Assembly: GCF_000971965.1 (NCBI RefSeq)
Contig: NZ_KQ040792.1
Coordinates: forward strand, 620,001 to 684,000
Length of the DNA: 64,000 nt
Origin: Paenibacillus wulumuqiensis
GTDB taxonomy: Bacteria > Bacillota > Bacilli > Paenibacillales > Paenibacillaceae
Direction of reading: 5' to 3'
Part shown: one piece after another, positions 31,328 through 40,124 of the stretch
Layout: the number at the start of each line of letters is the position of its first letter
Numbering within the stretch: position 1 is the stretch's first letter
The notes under the pieces: model-generated
What the model saw: the letters and a program-made list of their open reading frames with translations, nothing else
The model's database searches: none
What the model was told of the DNA's origin: nothing
Position numbers and translations under genes: made by a program

Positions 31328-32209
31328 ATGTTAAGAGGTCTTTATACTGCTGCTTCTGGTATGATTACTCAACAGCGCCGCCATGATACAGTGACGCAAA
31401 ATATCGCAAATATCAACACCCCCGGCTACAAACAGGTAGAGAGCATTGAACGTTCTTTCCCGGAAATGCTGATTGCCCTGACAGACGGGGACCATGGCGC
31501 AACGAACCGTAACATTGGCCGCCTGAATACAGGTGTGCTGGCCGAAGAGAGTATCTCCATGAACGTACAGGGAGATGTGCGTCAGACGAATGCACTGGAT
31601 GACTTCGCCCTGGTATCGGAGATTAATCTGGCAGATCCGGCCACCGGACAAAATATTCCTTTCGATGCTTCTGGTAAATATATCGCGGAAAATGGCACGG
31701 TAACCTATCGTCCACAGGCCTTTTTCGCAGTAACCGGTAAAGATGGCGAAACAGGCTATACCCGTGATGGTAACTTCCAATTGAATGGAGCAGGCAATCT
31801 GCTCACTTCCACTGGCAACCAGGTACTTGGCGAGAACGGTAACCCGATTGTACTGCAGGGTTCCATGGAAGATTACATGGTTGATTCCCGCGGTGTAATT
31901 ACAGCGAGAGCAACAGGCGATGAAGTGGGACGTATGGGTATTACCGTCGTTACACAGCCAGGCCAGATGTCCCGCAGCGGTGATGGATTGTTCCGTATCG
32001 CCAATGCCGAGGCAGCCGGAGCAAGAGCGCTGGAAGCAGGCGACAATGTGGAAGTGCGCCAGGGTTACCTGGAAGGCTCCACAGTGGATGCAGCGGCCTC
32101 CATGGTCGATCTGACAGCAGCGATGCGCGCTTATGAAGCCAACCAGAAGGTTGTACAATTTTATGACAAGAGTCTTGAGAAAACCGTCAACGAAATCGGA
32201 CGTGTATAA
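31328..32209 (+). CDS. flhO: Flagellar hook-basal body protein FlhO
   Basis: This 293-residue protein belongs to the FlgF/FlgG rod-hook family, with the N-terminal flagellar motif MLRGLYTAASGMITQQRRHDTVTQNIANINTPGYK and a C-terminal heptad-repeat region ending YEANQKVVQFYDKSLEKTVNEIG. It forms part of the distal rod of the flagellar basal body with FlhP. GAGAGGAG precedes the ATG. Confidence 0.92.
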   Translation: MLRGLYTAASGMITQQRRHDTVTQNIANINTPGYKQVESIERSFPEMLIALTDGDHGATNRNIGRLNTGVLAEESISMNVQGDVRQTNALDDFALVSEINLADPATGQNIPFDASGKYIAENGTVTYRPQAFFAVTGKDGETGYTRDGNFQLNGAGNLLTSTGNQVLGENGNPIVLQGSMEDYMVDSRGVITARATGDEVGRMGITVVTQPGQMSRSGDGLFRIANAEAAGARALEAGDNVEVRQGYLEGSTVDAAASMVDLTAAMRAYEANQKVVQFYDKSLEKTVNEIGRV

Positions 32210-32245
32210 TAGAGCACAATAGATCGTAAGCAAAGGAGGCCAATA

Positions 32246-33103
32246 ATGAATAACTCCATGATCAGCGCAATGGTGGCAATGACCGGCATTCAGCAAAAGC
32301 TGGGTGTAGTATCCGATAATATCGCCAATGCCGATACGGTAGGCTACAAAGGCAAGCAGGCTACGTTTGAGGATGTATTCACCACAGTCAAACAGCAGCC
32401 GGGTGCTGCCTCACAGCTGCCGGGTCGTGTTACCGCTCCTGGTTATAACATCGGATTTGGTTCCCGCATGGGTGATGTAACGATGGATATGACCCAGGGT
32501 GCGCTGAAGAATACCCAGAATCCGACCGACCTGGCGATCCAGGGAGACGGAATGTTTGCAGTAAGCGTCGATGGACAGCAGGGCTGGACACGTGAAGGAT
32601 CATTTCATTATGTTCCTGTAGCCAATGATCCGAAGAGCGCTTATATGGCAACCGATCAGGGTTATCTGCTGCTCGGAGACAACGGCCAACCGATCAAAGT
32701 ACCCGCCAAGACACAGATCGATATTGATGCCAAAGGTGTCATTCGTTCTACAGATGGCAACGGAAAAGTAACGGTTGTCGGTACCCGTACAGTGGATCCT
32801 AACACAGGCAGAGAAACTATTGTTCCGCAGCGTATCCAGATTGACCGGATTACCCATCCGGAAGGTCTGCAGCAGATGGACGGCAATCTGTTCGTACTGC
32901 CGGCCAATCAGGAACGTGCTAACGTGATCGGACAGATGTCCGCAGCCACAGAAGTTCGTCAGGGCTATCTGGAAGGTTCCAACGTGGACCTCAGCAATGA
33001 AATGACGGAAATGATGACAGTGCAGCGCGCTTATCAGCTGGCAGCGCGTGCCCTTACATCCAGTGATCAAATGATGAACCTGACCAATACGCTCCGTGGC
33101 TAG
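32246..33103 (+). CDS. flhP: Flagellar hook-basal body protein FlhP
   Basis: This 285-residue FlgG-type rod protein starts with MISAMVAMTGIQQKLGVVSDNIANADTVGYK split by the typical NIAN motif. It carries a central D1 domain (NPTDLAIQGDGMFAV, GWTREGSFH) and ends with the family signature YLEGSNVDLSNEMTEMMTVQRAYQ. It pairs with FlhO. AAAGGAGG precedes the ATG, and its stop overlaps the next gene by 8 bp. Confidence 0.92.
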   Translation: MNNSMISAMVAMTGIQQKLGVVSDNIANADTVGYKGKQATFEDVFTTVKQQPGAASQLPGRVTAPGYNIGFGSRMGDVTMDMTQGALKNTQNPTDLAIQGDGMFAVSVDGQQGWTREGSFHYVPVANDPKSAYMATDQGYLLLGDNGQPIKVPAKTQIDIDAKGVIRSTDGNGKVTVVGTRTVDPNTGRETIVPQRIQIDRITHPEGLQQMDGNLFVLPANQERANVIGQMSAATEVRQGYLEGSNVDLSNEMTEMMTVQRAYQLAARALTSSDQMMNLTNTLRG

Positions 33104-33395
33104 TCGCCGCTCCGCTATTCAGGAAGCAGCTAAGACTCAGAAAGTAGCTCCAAACAAAAAGCTAACCCGAAGACCGGCTGCTCCTGAACCAAAAGAACGG
33201 GAGAAGAAGCCAGCCCCTTCTCCAAGTTCAGCGGGAACCAAAACCATGCGTGTTATGCTGACGATTGCCGGATTTGTCGTAGCGATTCTACTCGGCATGA
33301 TCGTAGGCTATGCACTTCTGGGACACAAAAGCATAGCGGATATATTGTACCCGGAGACATGGGCGCATATTTTCCAGCTTATCTTTGCACCCTAA
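33096..33395 (+). CDS. EpuA-like membrane protein (annotated as RNA polymerase subunit beta in relatives)
   Basis: This 99-residue protein has a basic, proline- and lysine-rich N-terminal half and one membrane helix (about 52-72), followed by a short outside segment (SIADILYPETWAHIFQLIF). This matches the EpuA family, often mislabelled DNA-directed RNA polymerase subunit beta in databases; it is not a polymerase subunit. The GTG start at 33096 overlaps flhP and has no clear ribosome site, so it is probably translationally coupled. Function is unknown; a role in the cell envelope is likely. Confidence 0.75.
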   Translation: MASRRSAIQEAAKTQKVAPNKKLTRRPAAPEPKEREKKPAPSPSSAGTKTMRVMLTIAGFVVAILLGMIVGYALLGHKSIADILYPETWAHIFQLIFAP

Positions 33396-33421
33396 GAGAA
33401 TAATGAGTTAATACAGAAGAG

Positions 33422-33450
33422 ACTCCTGCCTTGGCAGGAGTTTTATTTTT
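33422..33450 (+). terminator. Terminator of the mbl-flhO-flhP operon
   Basis: ACTCCTGC pairs with GCAGGAGT around CTTG, followed by TTTATTTTT. Confidence 0.88.
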
Positions 33451-33571
33451 TATGCCGAAACCGTTATAATGATGGGGATGCTTAAAATGGCTGAAAATTG
33501 CTTACATATGATATGGGAGTATAAATGGATATATCATACTGGCAGCAAATGAAATATGCCCAAAAGATATA

Positions 33572-33600
33572 TTCCATTATATGGGTCGAGAATCTATAAT
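33572..33600 (+). promoter_or_regulatory. Candidate promoter of fabZ
   Basis: TTCCAT at 33572-33577 and a perfect TATAAT at 33595-33600 are 17 bp apart, giving a leader of about 20 nt with GAGAGGAG before fabZ. A second TATAAT occurs at 33465-33470. Confidence 0.55.
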
Positions 33601-33625
33601 AATGGAAAATGAGAGGAGACTGTCC

Positions 33626-34063
33626 ATGTACAATGTACAAGAAATTCAGGAAATCATTCCGCACCGCCCTCCTTTTCTGCTGGTAGACCGCATTCTGGAG
33701 CTGGAAGAAGGCAAGCGTGCTGTCGGGATCAAGAATGTAACGATCAATGAGCCTTTCTTCGCAGGCCATTTCCCGGGTTATCCGGTCATGCCGGGTGTAC
33801 TGATTGTTGAAGCACTCGCCCAGGTGGGTGCAGCTGCCATTCTCAAAGTGGAAGCGAACCGCAGCAAGCTGGCGATGTTTGCCGGAATCGATAATGTTCG
33901 TTTCCGTGGCCAGGTTGTGCCGGGAGATACACTTCATCTGGAAGTGGAGATTACCCGCATGAAAGCTTCGATTGGCAAAGGACGTGCTGTTGCTACCGTA
34001 GACGGCAATGTAGTGGTCGAAGGCGAGATTATGTTTGCACTCACTGCGCGGGATAATGCCTGA
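33626..34063 (+). CDS. fabZ: 3-hydroxyacyl-ACP dehydratase
   Basis: This 145-residue hot-dog-fold enzyme removes water from beta-hydroxyacyl-ACP in fatty-acid elongation. The catalytic His48 lies in [11 protein letters not shown], with Glu62 in the following helix. ATG 33626 gives the expected N-terminus ([14 protein letters not shown] close to the start) and has AGAGGAGAC upstream. The upstream in-frame ATG at 33581 lies ahead of the -10 box and is rejected. Confidence 0.97.
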   Translation: MYNVQEIQEIIPHRPPFLLVDRILELEEGKRAVGIKNVTINEPFFAGHFPGYPVMPGVLIVEALAQVGAAAILKVEANRSKLAMFAGIDNVRFRGQVVPGDTLHLEVEITRMKASIGKGRAVATVDGNVVVEGEIMFALTARDNA

Positions 34064-34129
34064 ACAGTGAGATAAATAAAACGATATTGGATTGAGAAAA
34101 TATATTCGAGTGGAGAAAGGAAGGATATA

Positions 34130-35845
34130 ATGACAACCCTTAGTGAACAGGCACAACGCAATTTGGATCAATGGCTGAATGATACGACAATCGATGCGAA
34201 AACCAAAGAGGAATTGCAAAGCTTAGACGGACAGGTACAAGAGCTGGAAGACCGTTTTTATCGTGATCTGGAATTCGGTACAGGTGGTCTGCGCGGCGTC
34301 ATCGGAGCAGGCAGCAACCGTATGAACTCTTACACGGTAGGCAGAGCGACGCAGGGACTGGCGGAATTCATTTTGTCTGTACATAAAGGAACGGAAAAAC
34401 CGTCCGTTGTGATTGCACATGATTCCCGTCACTTCTCTCCCGAGTTCTCTCTGGAAGCTGCCCTGGTACTGGCAGGCAACGGTATCGTGACCAAACTGTT
34501 CCCGTCGCTGCGTGCTACGCCGGAGCTGTCTTTTGCTGTGCGTCACCTGCATGCAACAGCCGGTATCGTTATTACAGCCAGTCACAATCCGCCTGAATAT
34601 AACGGCTACAAAGTCTATAATGCAAGTGGCGGCCAACTCGTTCCGCATGAAGCGGAGCAGGTTATCAGCAACATTCGCGAAGTAGCTTCATTTGCAGATA
34701 TCAAACGTATTAGCCGTGAAGAAGCGGAAAGTCAGGGACTGCTCGTATGGCTGGGCAGTGAAGAGGATGAAGCTTTCCTCGATACAGTTACATCCATTAG
34801 CGTAAACCGCGAACTGCTGCAGGGAGAAGCCGGCAAAAACCTGAAGATTGTATATACACCGCTGCATGGTACAGGATACCGTCCGGTGCGTGAAGGTCTG
34901 CAGCGTCTGGGCTTTACCAACGTATCGATCGTAGAGCAGCAGCAGGAGCCGGATGGCAACTTCAGTACCGTTAAGTCTCCGAACCCGGAAGAGCGCGAAG
35001 CGTTTACACTGGCTATTGAGCTTGGTGAAAAAGTAGGCGCGGATATCCTGATTGGTACCGACCCGGATAGCGACCGTATGGGTGCTGTCGTCAAGGATCC
35101 TTCCGGCAAATATTTCGTACTGACAGGCAACCAGTCCGGTGCAATTATGATTCACTATTATCTGAGCCAGCTGCAGGAGCAGGGCAAACTGCCTTCCAAC
35201 GGTGCAGTGGTGAAGACGATCGTTACCAGCGAAATGGGTGCAGCGATTGCCGAACATTATGGCGCGACAGTGTACAATACACTAACCGGTTTCAAATATA
35301 TCGGTGAGAAAATGAACCAGTTCGAAGAGACGGGCGAGCATACTTTCCTGTTTGGCTATGAAGAAAGCTATGGCTACCTGGCCGGCAACTATGCACGCGA
35401 CAAGGATGCCGTTGTTGCAGCACTGCTGATCAGTGAAGCGGCTGCCTACTACAAGCAGCAGGGCAAGACGCTGTATGATGTACTGCAGGAACTTTATGAG
35501 CAGTTTGGTTACTTCCAGGAAAGTCTGGAATCCCGTACGCTCAAAGGTAAAGATGGTGTCGCTCAAATCCAGAGCATTATGGAGAGCTGGCGTACAGACA
35601 GTCCTTCCGAGATCAACGGTGTTCAGGTAACTGAAGCCCTTGATTATTCCAAAGGACTGAACGGATTGCCAAAAGAAAACGTATTGAAATTTATGCTGGC
35701 CGATGGTTCCTGGTTCTGCCTGCGTCCATCCGGTACAGAGCCGAAAATCAAAGTGTACTTTGCTGTACGCGGTGATTCCCAGGCTGACTCCGAAGCACGC
35801 ATGAATACTCTCAAGCAGGCTGTAATGAGCCGCGTCGACGGATAA
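34130..35845 (+). CDS. pgcA: Phosphoglucomutase/phosphomannomutase (PgcA type)
   Basis: This 571-residue alpha-D-phosphohexomutase interconverts hexose 6- and 1-phosphates, supplying glucose-1-phosphate for wall polymers and glycolipids. The active phosphoserine is Ser151 in TASHNPPEYNGYK. The Mg2+ loop is DPDSDR at 311-316, the sugar-binding loop GYEESYGYL, and the phosphate-binding loop RPSGTEPKIK. Length matches Bacillus PgcA. GAGAAAGGAAGG precedes the ATG. Its position directly before the wall-polymer genes fits a supply role. Confidence 0.94.
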   Translation: MTTLSEQAQRNLDQWLNDTTIDAKTKEELQSLDGQVQELEDRFYRDLEFGTGGLRGVIGAGSNRMNSYTVGRATQGLAEFILSVHKGTEKPSVVIAHDSRHFSPEFSLEAALVLAGNGIVTKLFPSLRATPELSFAVRHLHATAGIVITASHNPPEYNGYKVYNASGGQLVPHEAEQVISNIREVASFADIKRISREEAESQGLLVWLGSEEDEAFLDTVTSISVNRELLQGEAGKNLKIVYTPLHGTGYRPVREGLQRLGFTNVSIVEQQQEPDGNFSTVKSPNPEEREAFTLAIELGEKVGADILIGTDPDSDRMGAVVKDPSGKYFVLTGNQSGAIMIHYYLSQLQEQGKLPSNGAVVKTIVTSEMGAAIAEHYGATVYNTLTGFKYIGEKMNQFEETGEHTFLFGYEESYGYLAGNYARDKDAVVAALLISEAAAYYKQQGKTLYDVLQELYEQFGYFQESLESRTLKGKDGVAQIQSIMESWRTDSPSEINGVQVTEALDYSKGLNGLPKENVLKFMLADGSWFCLRPSGTEPKIKVYFAVRGDSQADSEARMNTLKQAVMSRVDG

Positions 35846-35934
35846 TTTCTCGTAGTGATTGAATTTGCGCCAAGTCCGCAGCAAAAAGTACAATTTCTCA
35901 TGAATTTGTAGTAGGACTTGATTGACGTACAGTA

Positions 35935-36067
35935 TATAATAAAGCAGATGAATGAAGGGGTTCCGCTGCCAGGTGCAATCTGAGCAGCGGAACCATTCGT
36001 TATGTTTGGCCCCCGGCTGTCAGCAGCGGGGAGTCCGGCATGACGATCTTATTAAGGAGGTACTTTA
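35935..36067 (+). promoter_or_regulatory. -10 box and structured leader of the DUF5693 gene
   Basis: TATAAT at 35935-35940 has no good -35 box. A perfect 11-bp stem follows (GGTTCCGCTGC at 35959-35969 with GCAGCGGAACC at 35984-35994, 14-nt loop). A smaller hairpin formed by CCCCGGCTG/CAGCGGGG at about 36010-36032 lies before AAGGAGGT and the GTG start. No T-tract follows the large stem, so it is not a normal terminator. Confidence 0.5.
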
Positions 36068-38095
36068 GTGGTTCAGAAATGGCAGCGTTGGAACAACGCT
36101 TCTGCAAAATGGTTATGGATACTCGTAATTCTCGGTATGGTGGCTTCCCTGCCGATTGCCTATAATCGTATCCAGACAGAAGCAACGTCCAAAAATGTGG
36201 AGTTTGTATTTAATTATCGTAATCTGATTACTATTGCGTCGTATCAGCCTCATCCCCAGGATTATATCCAACAGCAATTACAGCGGCTCAAAGATGCAGG
36301 GGTTGGATCGGCAGCTGTATACCAGAGCAGTTTGAGTGAACTGCAAACCTCACAACGAATTCATGTGTATAGTTCTGCGGATGTGGCTAATCTCCAAGAT
36401 CAGGCGATTCCACTCAACGAAAATTTTACATATGTCCAGTTCACCAATGAAGAGAACGCGCAGATGTTGAAGCCTGTTCTTGAGCGAGTGTTCGGTTCAT
36501 TGAGTATTCCGGTGTCTTCCTGGTCGTATCAGGGACTGCCGGGGGTAGTGATTCAGACGTCACCGGATGATGCGGGACTCAAACCGCTGGATCCGGACCC
36601 CATCACGATGAAGACCCTGCATGATATGGGCTTCCAGATCGTTCCGCGTCTGAATGATGCACTGCCGTATAATCAGGCGATGCTGAGCGGACTGCTCGAT
36701 CAGTTTACTGCTTACGGTGTGAAAACCATTCTGTTCGATGGCAGTACCGTCACAGGATTCAATGATGATATTGAGAAAAAGAGCATTACCGGGTTTGCAC
36801 AACTGCTCAAAAAGCATCATATCGCTATTGCAGCAATTGAGAACCTCAAAGCGCCTCAGGAAGGTTTCAGCAAGCTGGCTTATCTAAACGATTATAATGT
36901 GGTTCGTCTCTATTCACTGAGTGAGGGAGATTCCCAACTGGATCCGATTACTGTTGCTGACCGTTTCGTACTGGCCAGCAAAGACCGTAATATCCGTATG
37001 ATGTACCTGAATCTGGCAGTATCTCGTGATACCACCAAAGCGAAAATGACGAATTCCATTGATAATGTCATTAACAGCCTTCAGGCTGGCGGCAATGCCA
37101 TACAGGATATTCAGCAAAATGGCTTTACCATTGGTCCGGCTGTGGCACGCGAAGTTAGCAGCTTTGCCATGGAGCGCTATGCGAAACTGCTCGTACTGAT
37201 TGGAGCCATCGCAGCCATTTCACTGCTGGTGTACTACTTTGTACGTCGACTGACACTGATCGCTTTTGTGCTTGGGCTGATCGGCAGCGCCGGATTAATC
37301 CTGATTCACAAAGCACTGCTGCTGGAGCAGGGAGTCGCCTTGCTGGCAGCGATCAGTATTCCTACGATTGCCATGATTTATGCCGTGCGCAAAGTAGACC
37401 GTCTGTATGAGTCCCGACATAACCTGTCAACAGGCAAACGTGTTATTCAGGCAGTGGTACTATTCATTATTACATCCTTCTGGTCATTGACCGGAGCACT
37501 GTTCATTATCGGTCTGCTGGATGATATTACGTACCAGCTCGTTATCAATCAATTCCGCGGCGTTAGTCTGCTGCACTTTGCACCGATTGCGCTGACGGCC
37601 ATCTATATTGCTTTTTATCACGGCAAGGAAGGGTTCGGCTTTGCAGGTGTTCGCAAGCTGCTCAAATCGCCGGTTACTCTGACATGGATTATCGTGCTTG
37701 GCATCGTATTTATCGTCGGCCGTTATTATCTGGAGCGTACAGGTAATGCCGGAGCGGTGTCTCCACTGGAAATGCAGTTCCGTAACGCTTTGGAAGGATT
37801 GTTCAATGTCCGTCCGCGTAACAAGGAGTTCCTGATGGCACATCCGCTGTTCATCGCTGGAGTGTTCATTGCAGCCAAGTATCGTCATGCCATTTATATT
37901 CTGATCATTGCTTCAATCGGTCAGTTGTCGATGGTAGACACATTTGCCCATATCCATTCGCCTGTGCTCATTTCCCTGTCCCGCGGTCTGCTGGGTATGG
38001 GACTCGGTCTGATCTTGGGACTGGTTGCAATTGTAATCTGGCAAATCATTGAAAGGTGTTGGAAAAAATGGCTTCCGTCTCTGTTCAAATCGTAA
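36068..38095 (+). CDS. DUF5693 family polytopic membrane protein
   Basis: This 675-residue protein has one N-terminal membrane helix (about 14-30), a large soluble, probably extracytoplasmic domain (about 35-370), and then nine or ten helices to the end. The soluble domain includes GVSSA-type repeats of alpha/beta character and the segment MYLNLAVSRDTTKAKMTNS. It belongs to a family regularly found immediately before csaB in Paenibacillaceae. Function is not established. It overlaps csaB by 28 bp, so the two are co-translated; this supports a role in export, polymerisation or modification of the secondary wall polymer. It starts with GTG after AAGGAGGT. Confidence 0.8.
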   Translation: MVQKWQRWNNASAKWLWILVILGMVASLPIAYNRIQTEATSKNVEFVFNYRNLITIASYQPHPQDYIQQQLQRLKDAGVGSAAVYQSSLSELQTSQRIHVYSSADVANLQDQAIPLNENFTYVQFTNEENAQMLKPVLERVFGSLSIPVSSWSYQGLPGVVIQTSPDDAGLKPLDPDPITMKTLHDMGFQIVPRLNDALPYNQAMLSGLLDQFTAYGVKTILFDGSTVTGFNDDIEKKSITGFAQLLKKHHIAIAAIENLKAPQEGFSKLAYLNDYNVVRLYSLSEGDSQLDPITVADRFVLASKDRNIRMMYLNLAVSRDTTKAKMTNSIDNVINSLQAGGNAIQDIQQNGFTIGPAVAREVSSFAMERYAKLLVLIGAIAAISLLVYYFVRRLTLIAFVLGLIGSAGLILIHKALLLEQGVALLAAISIPTIAMIYAVRKVDRLYESRHNLSTGKRVIQAVVLFIITSFWSLTGALFIIGLLDDITYQLVINQFRGVSLLHFAPIALTAIYIAFYHGKEGFGFAGVRKLLKSPVTLTWIIVLGIVFIVGRYYLERTGNAGAVSPLEMQFRNALEGLFNVRPRNKEFLMAHPLFIAGVFIAAKYRHAIYILIIASIGQLSMVDTFAHIHSPVLISLSRGLLGMGLGLILGLVAIVIWQIIERCWKKWLPSLFKS

Positions 38096-39246
38096 TCTCA
38101 GGTTATTACGGCTTCCGCAACAGCGGTGACGAGGCGGTCCTGAAATCCATACTGAATTCATTGGCAGCCCAGGAAGAAGAGCAGGGCATCCGGATCGTAC
38201 CGGTAGTCCTGTCCAATGATCCGGAATGGACATCCCGTATGTATGGTGTCCGTTCCGTTCAGCGGATGAAGCTGGGCGAGATTCGCCAGCTGCTCAAGGA
38301 AAGTGATGGTCTGATCAGCGGCGGCGGCAGTCTGCTGCAGGATTCGACCGGACTGCTCACCATCCCGTATTATCTGGGCATTGTCCATATCGCCCAATGG
38401 GTACGCAAGCCGGTATTTATTTACGCCCAGGGCGTAGGCCCGGTACAGCGCCCGTTCTTTTTCAAATGGATTCGCAATGTATTTCGCAAAAGTGCCTATA
38501 TTTCCGTACGTGATCAGGAATCGGCTGCATTGCTGGGCAAAATGGGCATTGATGTCTCTTCTGTCGAAGTGGTAGCCGACCCGGTAATGGGCCTTCCTTT
38601 ACCGGAGAATATGTCTGCTGCACAATCATCCGACAGCAACGGATCTTATGGAAATGTTGCAGAGACCGGCACATCCTATACCACAGCCGCTTCGGTTCCG
38701 GTTATCGGTATATCAGTCCGATTCTGGGACAAGCAGCGCCGCGAACTGGATGGAATTGCCGAAGGGCTGAAAATTTTGAGTTCCCGGCGTCCGGTTCATC
38801 TGCGCTTTCTGCCGTTCCACTTGCCGGATGACGAACAGGCTTCACGCTATGTAATTGATAAAATTGGAGACATTAGCGGAAATGGTAGTATAATCAGTAC
38901 AGTTGAGCAGGTCACCGATCCACAGCAAATGCTGGCTGAAGTAAGCCGCTGTAATGTACTGCTCGGTATGAGACTGCACAGTCTGATCTATGCAGCATCA
39001 CAGTCCGTCCCGCTAATGGGTATCTCCTATGATCCCAAAATTGATCAGTTCCTGAACCGGATGCAGATCAAGCCAACAGGTACGAGCTCGGTTACCGAAC
39101 CTTCACGTCTGGTGGAGGACGCGGTATACTTGCTGGAACATGAGCAGGAATGGAAACATAACAAATTACCGCTTATTCAGGCACTACAACAGGATGCTGC
39201 CAGACCGGCTCATTTTATAGCTCAATATTTTCTGGCCAAAAGGTGA
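38068..39246 (+). CDS. csaB: Polysaccharide pyruvyl transferase CsaB
   Basis: This 392-residue enzyme transfers pyruvate from PEP onto ManNAc residues of the secondary cell-wall polymer; the resulting ketal is the ligand bound by SLH domains. Landmarks are the N-terminal ISGYYGFRNSGDEAVL and the C-terminal MRLHSLIYAASQSVPLMGISYDPKI. ATG 38068 has AAAGG upstream; in-frame GTG and TTG codons 9-12 bp earlier are alternatives. A Ser/Thr-rich insertion near residues 195-215 is unusual. Direct neighbours are the DUF5693 and tagA genes, with SLH protein genes downstream. Confidence 0.95.
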   Translation: MASVSVQIVISGYYGFRNSGDEAVLKSILNSLAAQEEEQGIRIVPVVLSNDPEWTSRMYGVRSVQRMKLGEIRQLLKESDGLISGGGSLLQDSTGLLTIPYYLGIVHIAQWVRKPVFIYAQGVGPVQRPFFFKWIRNVFRKSAYISVRDQESAALLGKMGIDVSSVEVVADPVMGLPLPENMSAAQSSDSNGSYGNVAETGTSYTTAASVPVIGISVRFWDKQRRELDGIAEGLKILSSRRPVHLRFLPFHLPDDEQASRYVIDKIGDISGNGSIISTVEQVTDPQQMLAEVSRCNVLLGMRLHSLIYAASQSVPLMGISYDPKIDQFLNRMQIKPTGTSSVTEPSRLVEDAVYLLEHEQEWKHNKLPLIQALQQDAARPAHFIAQYFLAKR

Positions 39247-39252
39247 TAACAA

Positions 39253-40011
39253 ATGAATCAAATCCAATCTATTCCGACCGTGCCAATTTACGGTCTGAAT
39301 GTATCCAAACTGAATATGAATGATACCGTAAGCTACCTGGAGTCCATCGTGGGCACAGGCAAGCCTCATCAAATCATTACCGCTAATCCGATCATGATCA
39401 TGACAGCACTGGAGCAGCCGCAGTATATGCATATTATGAAAAATGCCGAACTGCTTGTTCCTGATGGTGCAGGCCTGGTATGGGCCGCTTCTACCTGCGG
39501 GCAACCGGTGGCTGAACGTGTGACTGGATTCGATCTGCTTCACCGACTGCTGGATGTCGGTCAAAAGCACAGCTGGAAGGTCTATCTGCTTGGCTCGACA
39601 TCCGAAGTGATTCAGGCTGCAGCCGCCCGGTTACAAAGTTTATATCCTGGCATTGTGATTGCCGGATACAGAGACGGATTTTTCGGACCGGACCAGGACG
39701 CGGAAGTCATCGCCGGTATTCGGGAAGCAGCACCGGATCTGCTTTTTGTAGCAAGGGGTGCAGATACGCAGGAGCCATGGATTGGCAGGTATAAGCAGGA
39801 ACTTGGTGTACCGATTATGATGGGCGTAGGCGGCAGCTTCGATATCATTTCAGGCAAAGCGAAGCGCGCACCAGTAGCGTTTCAGAAAATGCGGATGGAA
39901 TGGTTTTATCGCCTGATGAAAGAACCTTATCGTTATAAACGGATGCTTGTTCTTCCCAAATTTGCTCTAAAAGTGCTTAAAGACAAGGAAAGCGTAGTAA
40001 AAGCTCAGTAA
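39253..40011 (+). CDS. tagA: WecG/TagA/CpsF family glycosyltransferase
   Basis: This 252-residue family GT26 enzyme adds ManNAc from UDP-ManNAc to lipid-linked GlcNAc, the second step of linkage-unit synthesis for wall polymers. Family motifs are TANPIMIMTALEQP, LLVPDGAGLVWA and GVGGSFDIISGKAKRAP. It begins 6 bp after csaB. Together with TagO (lipid-PP-GlcNAc), WecB (UDP-ManNAc) and CsaB (pyruvylation), it makes a coherent pathway to a pyruvylated ManNAc-containing polymer. Confidence 0.93.
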   Translation: MNQIQSIPTVPIYGLNVSKLNMNDTVSYLESIVGTGKPHQIITANPIMIMTALEQPQYMHIMKNAELLVPDGAGLVWAASTCGQPVAERVTGFDLLHRLLDVGQKHSWKVYLLGSTSEVIQAAAARLQSLYPGIVIAGYRDGFFGPDQDAEVIAGIREAAPDLLFVARGADTQEPWIGRYKQELGVPIMMGVGGSFDIISGKAKRAPVAFQKMRMEWFYRLMKEPYRYKRMLVLPKFALKVLKDKESVVKAQ

Positions 40012-40059
40012 TCCCTTGAATTTCCTATGCATTTTTGTCGAAAAGTTCTTAAAAAAAGC

Positions 40060-40088
40060 TTGGTGTTTAGATTCGAACGGAGTATAAT
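40060..40088 (+). promoter_or_regulatory. Sigma-A promoter of tagO
   Basis: TTGGTG at 40060-40065 and TATAAT at 40083-40088 are 17 bp apart, giving a leader of about 30 nt that includes GGGGGTCG before the ATG. Confidence 0.72.
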
Positions 40089-40124
40089 TGGCTCCGTGAG
40101 ATAAATTGGGGGTCGAAAAGCAAA

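Noticed and set aside
33096-33395. RNA polymerase subunit identity for the small protein after flhP
   Set aside because: It is a one-helix membrane protein without polymerase motifs; the label is a known database habit for the EpuA family.
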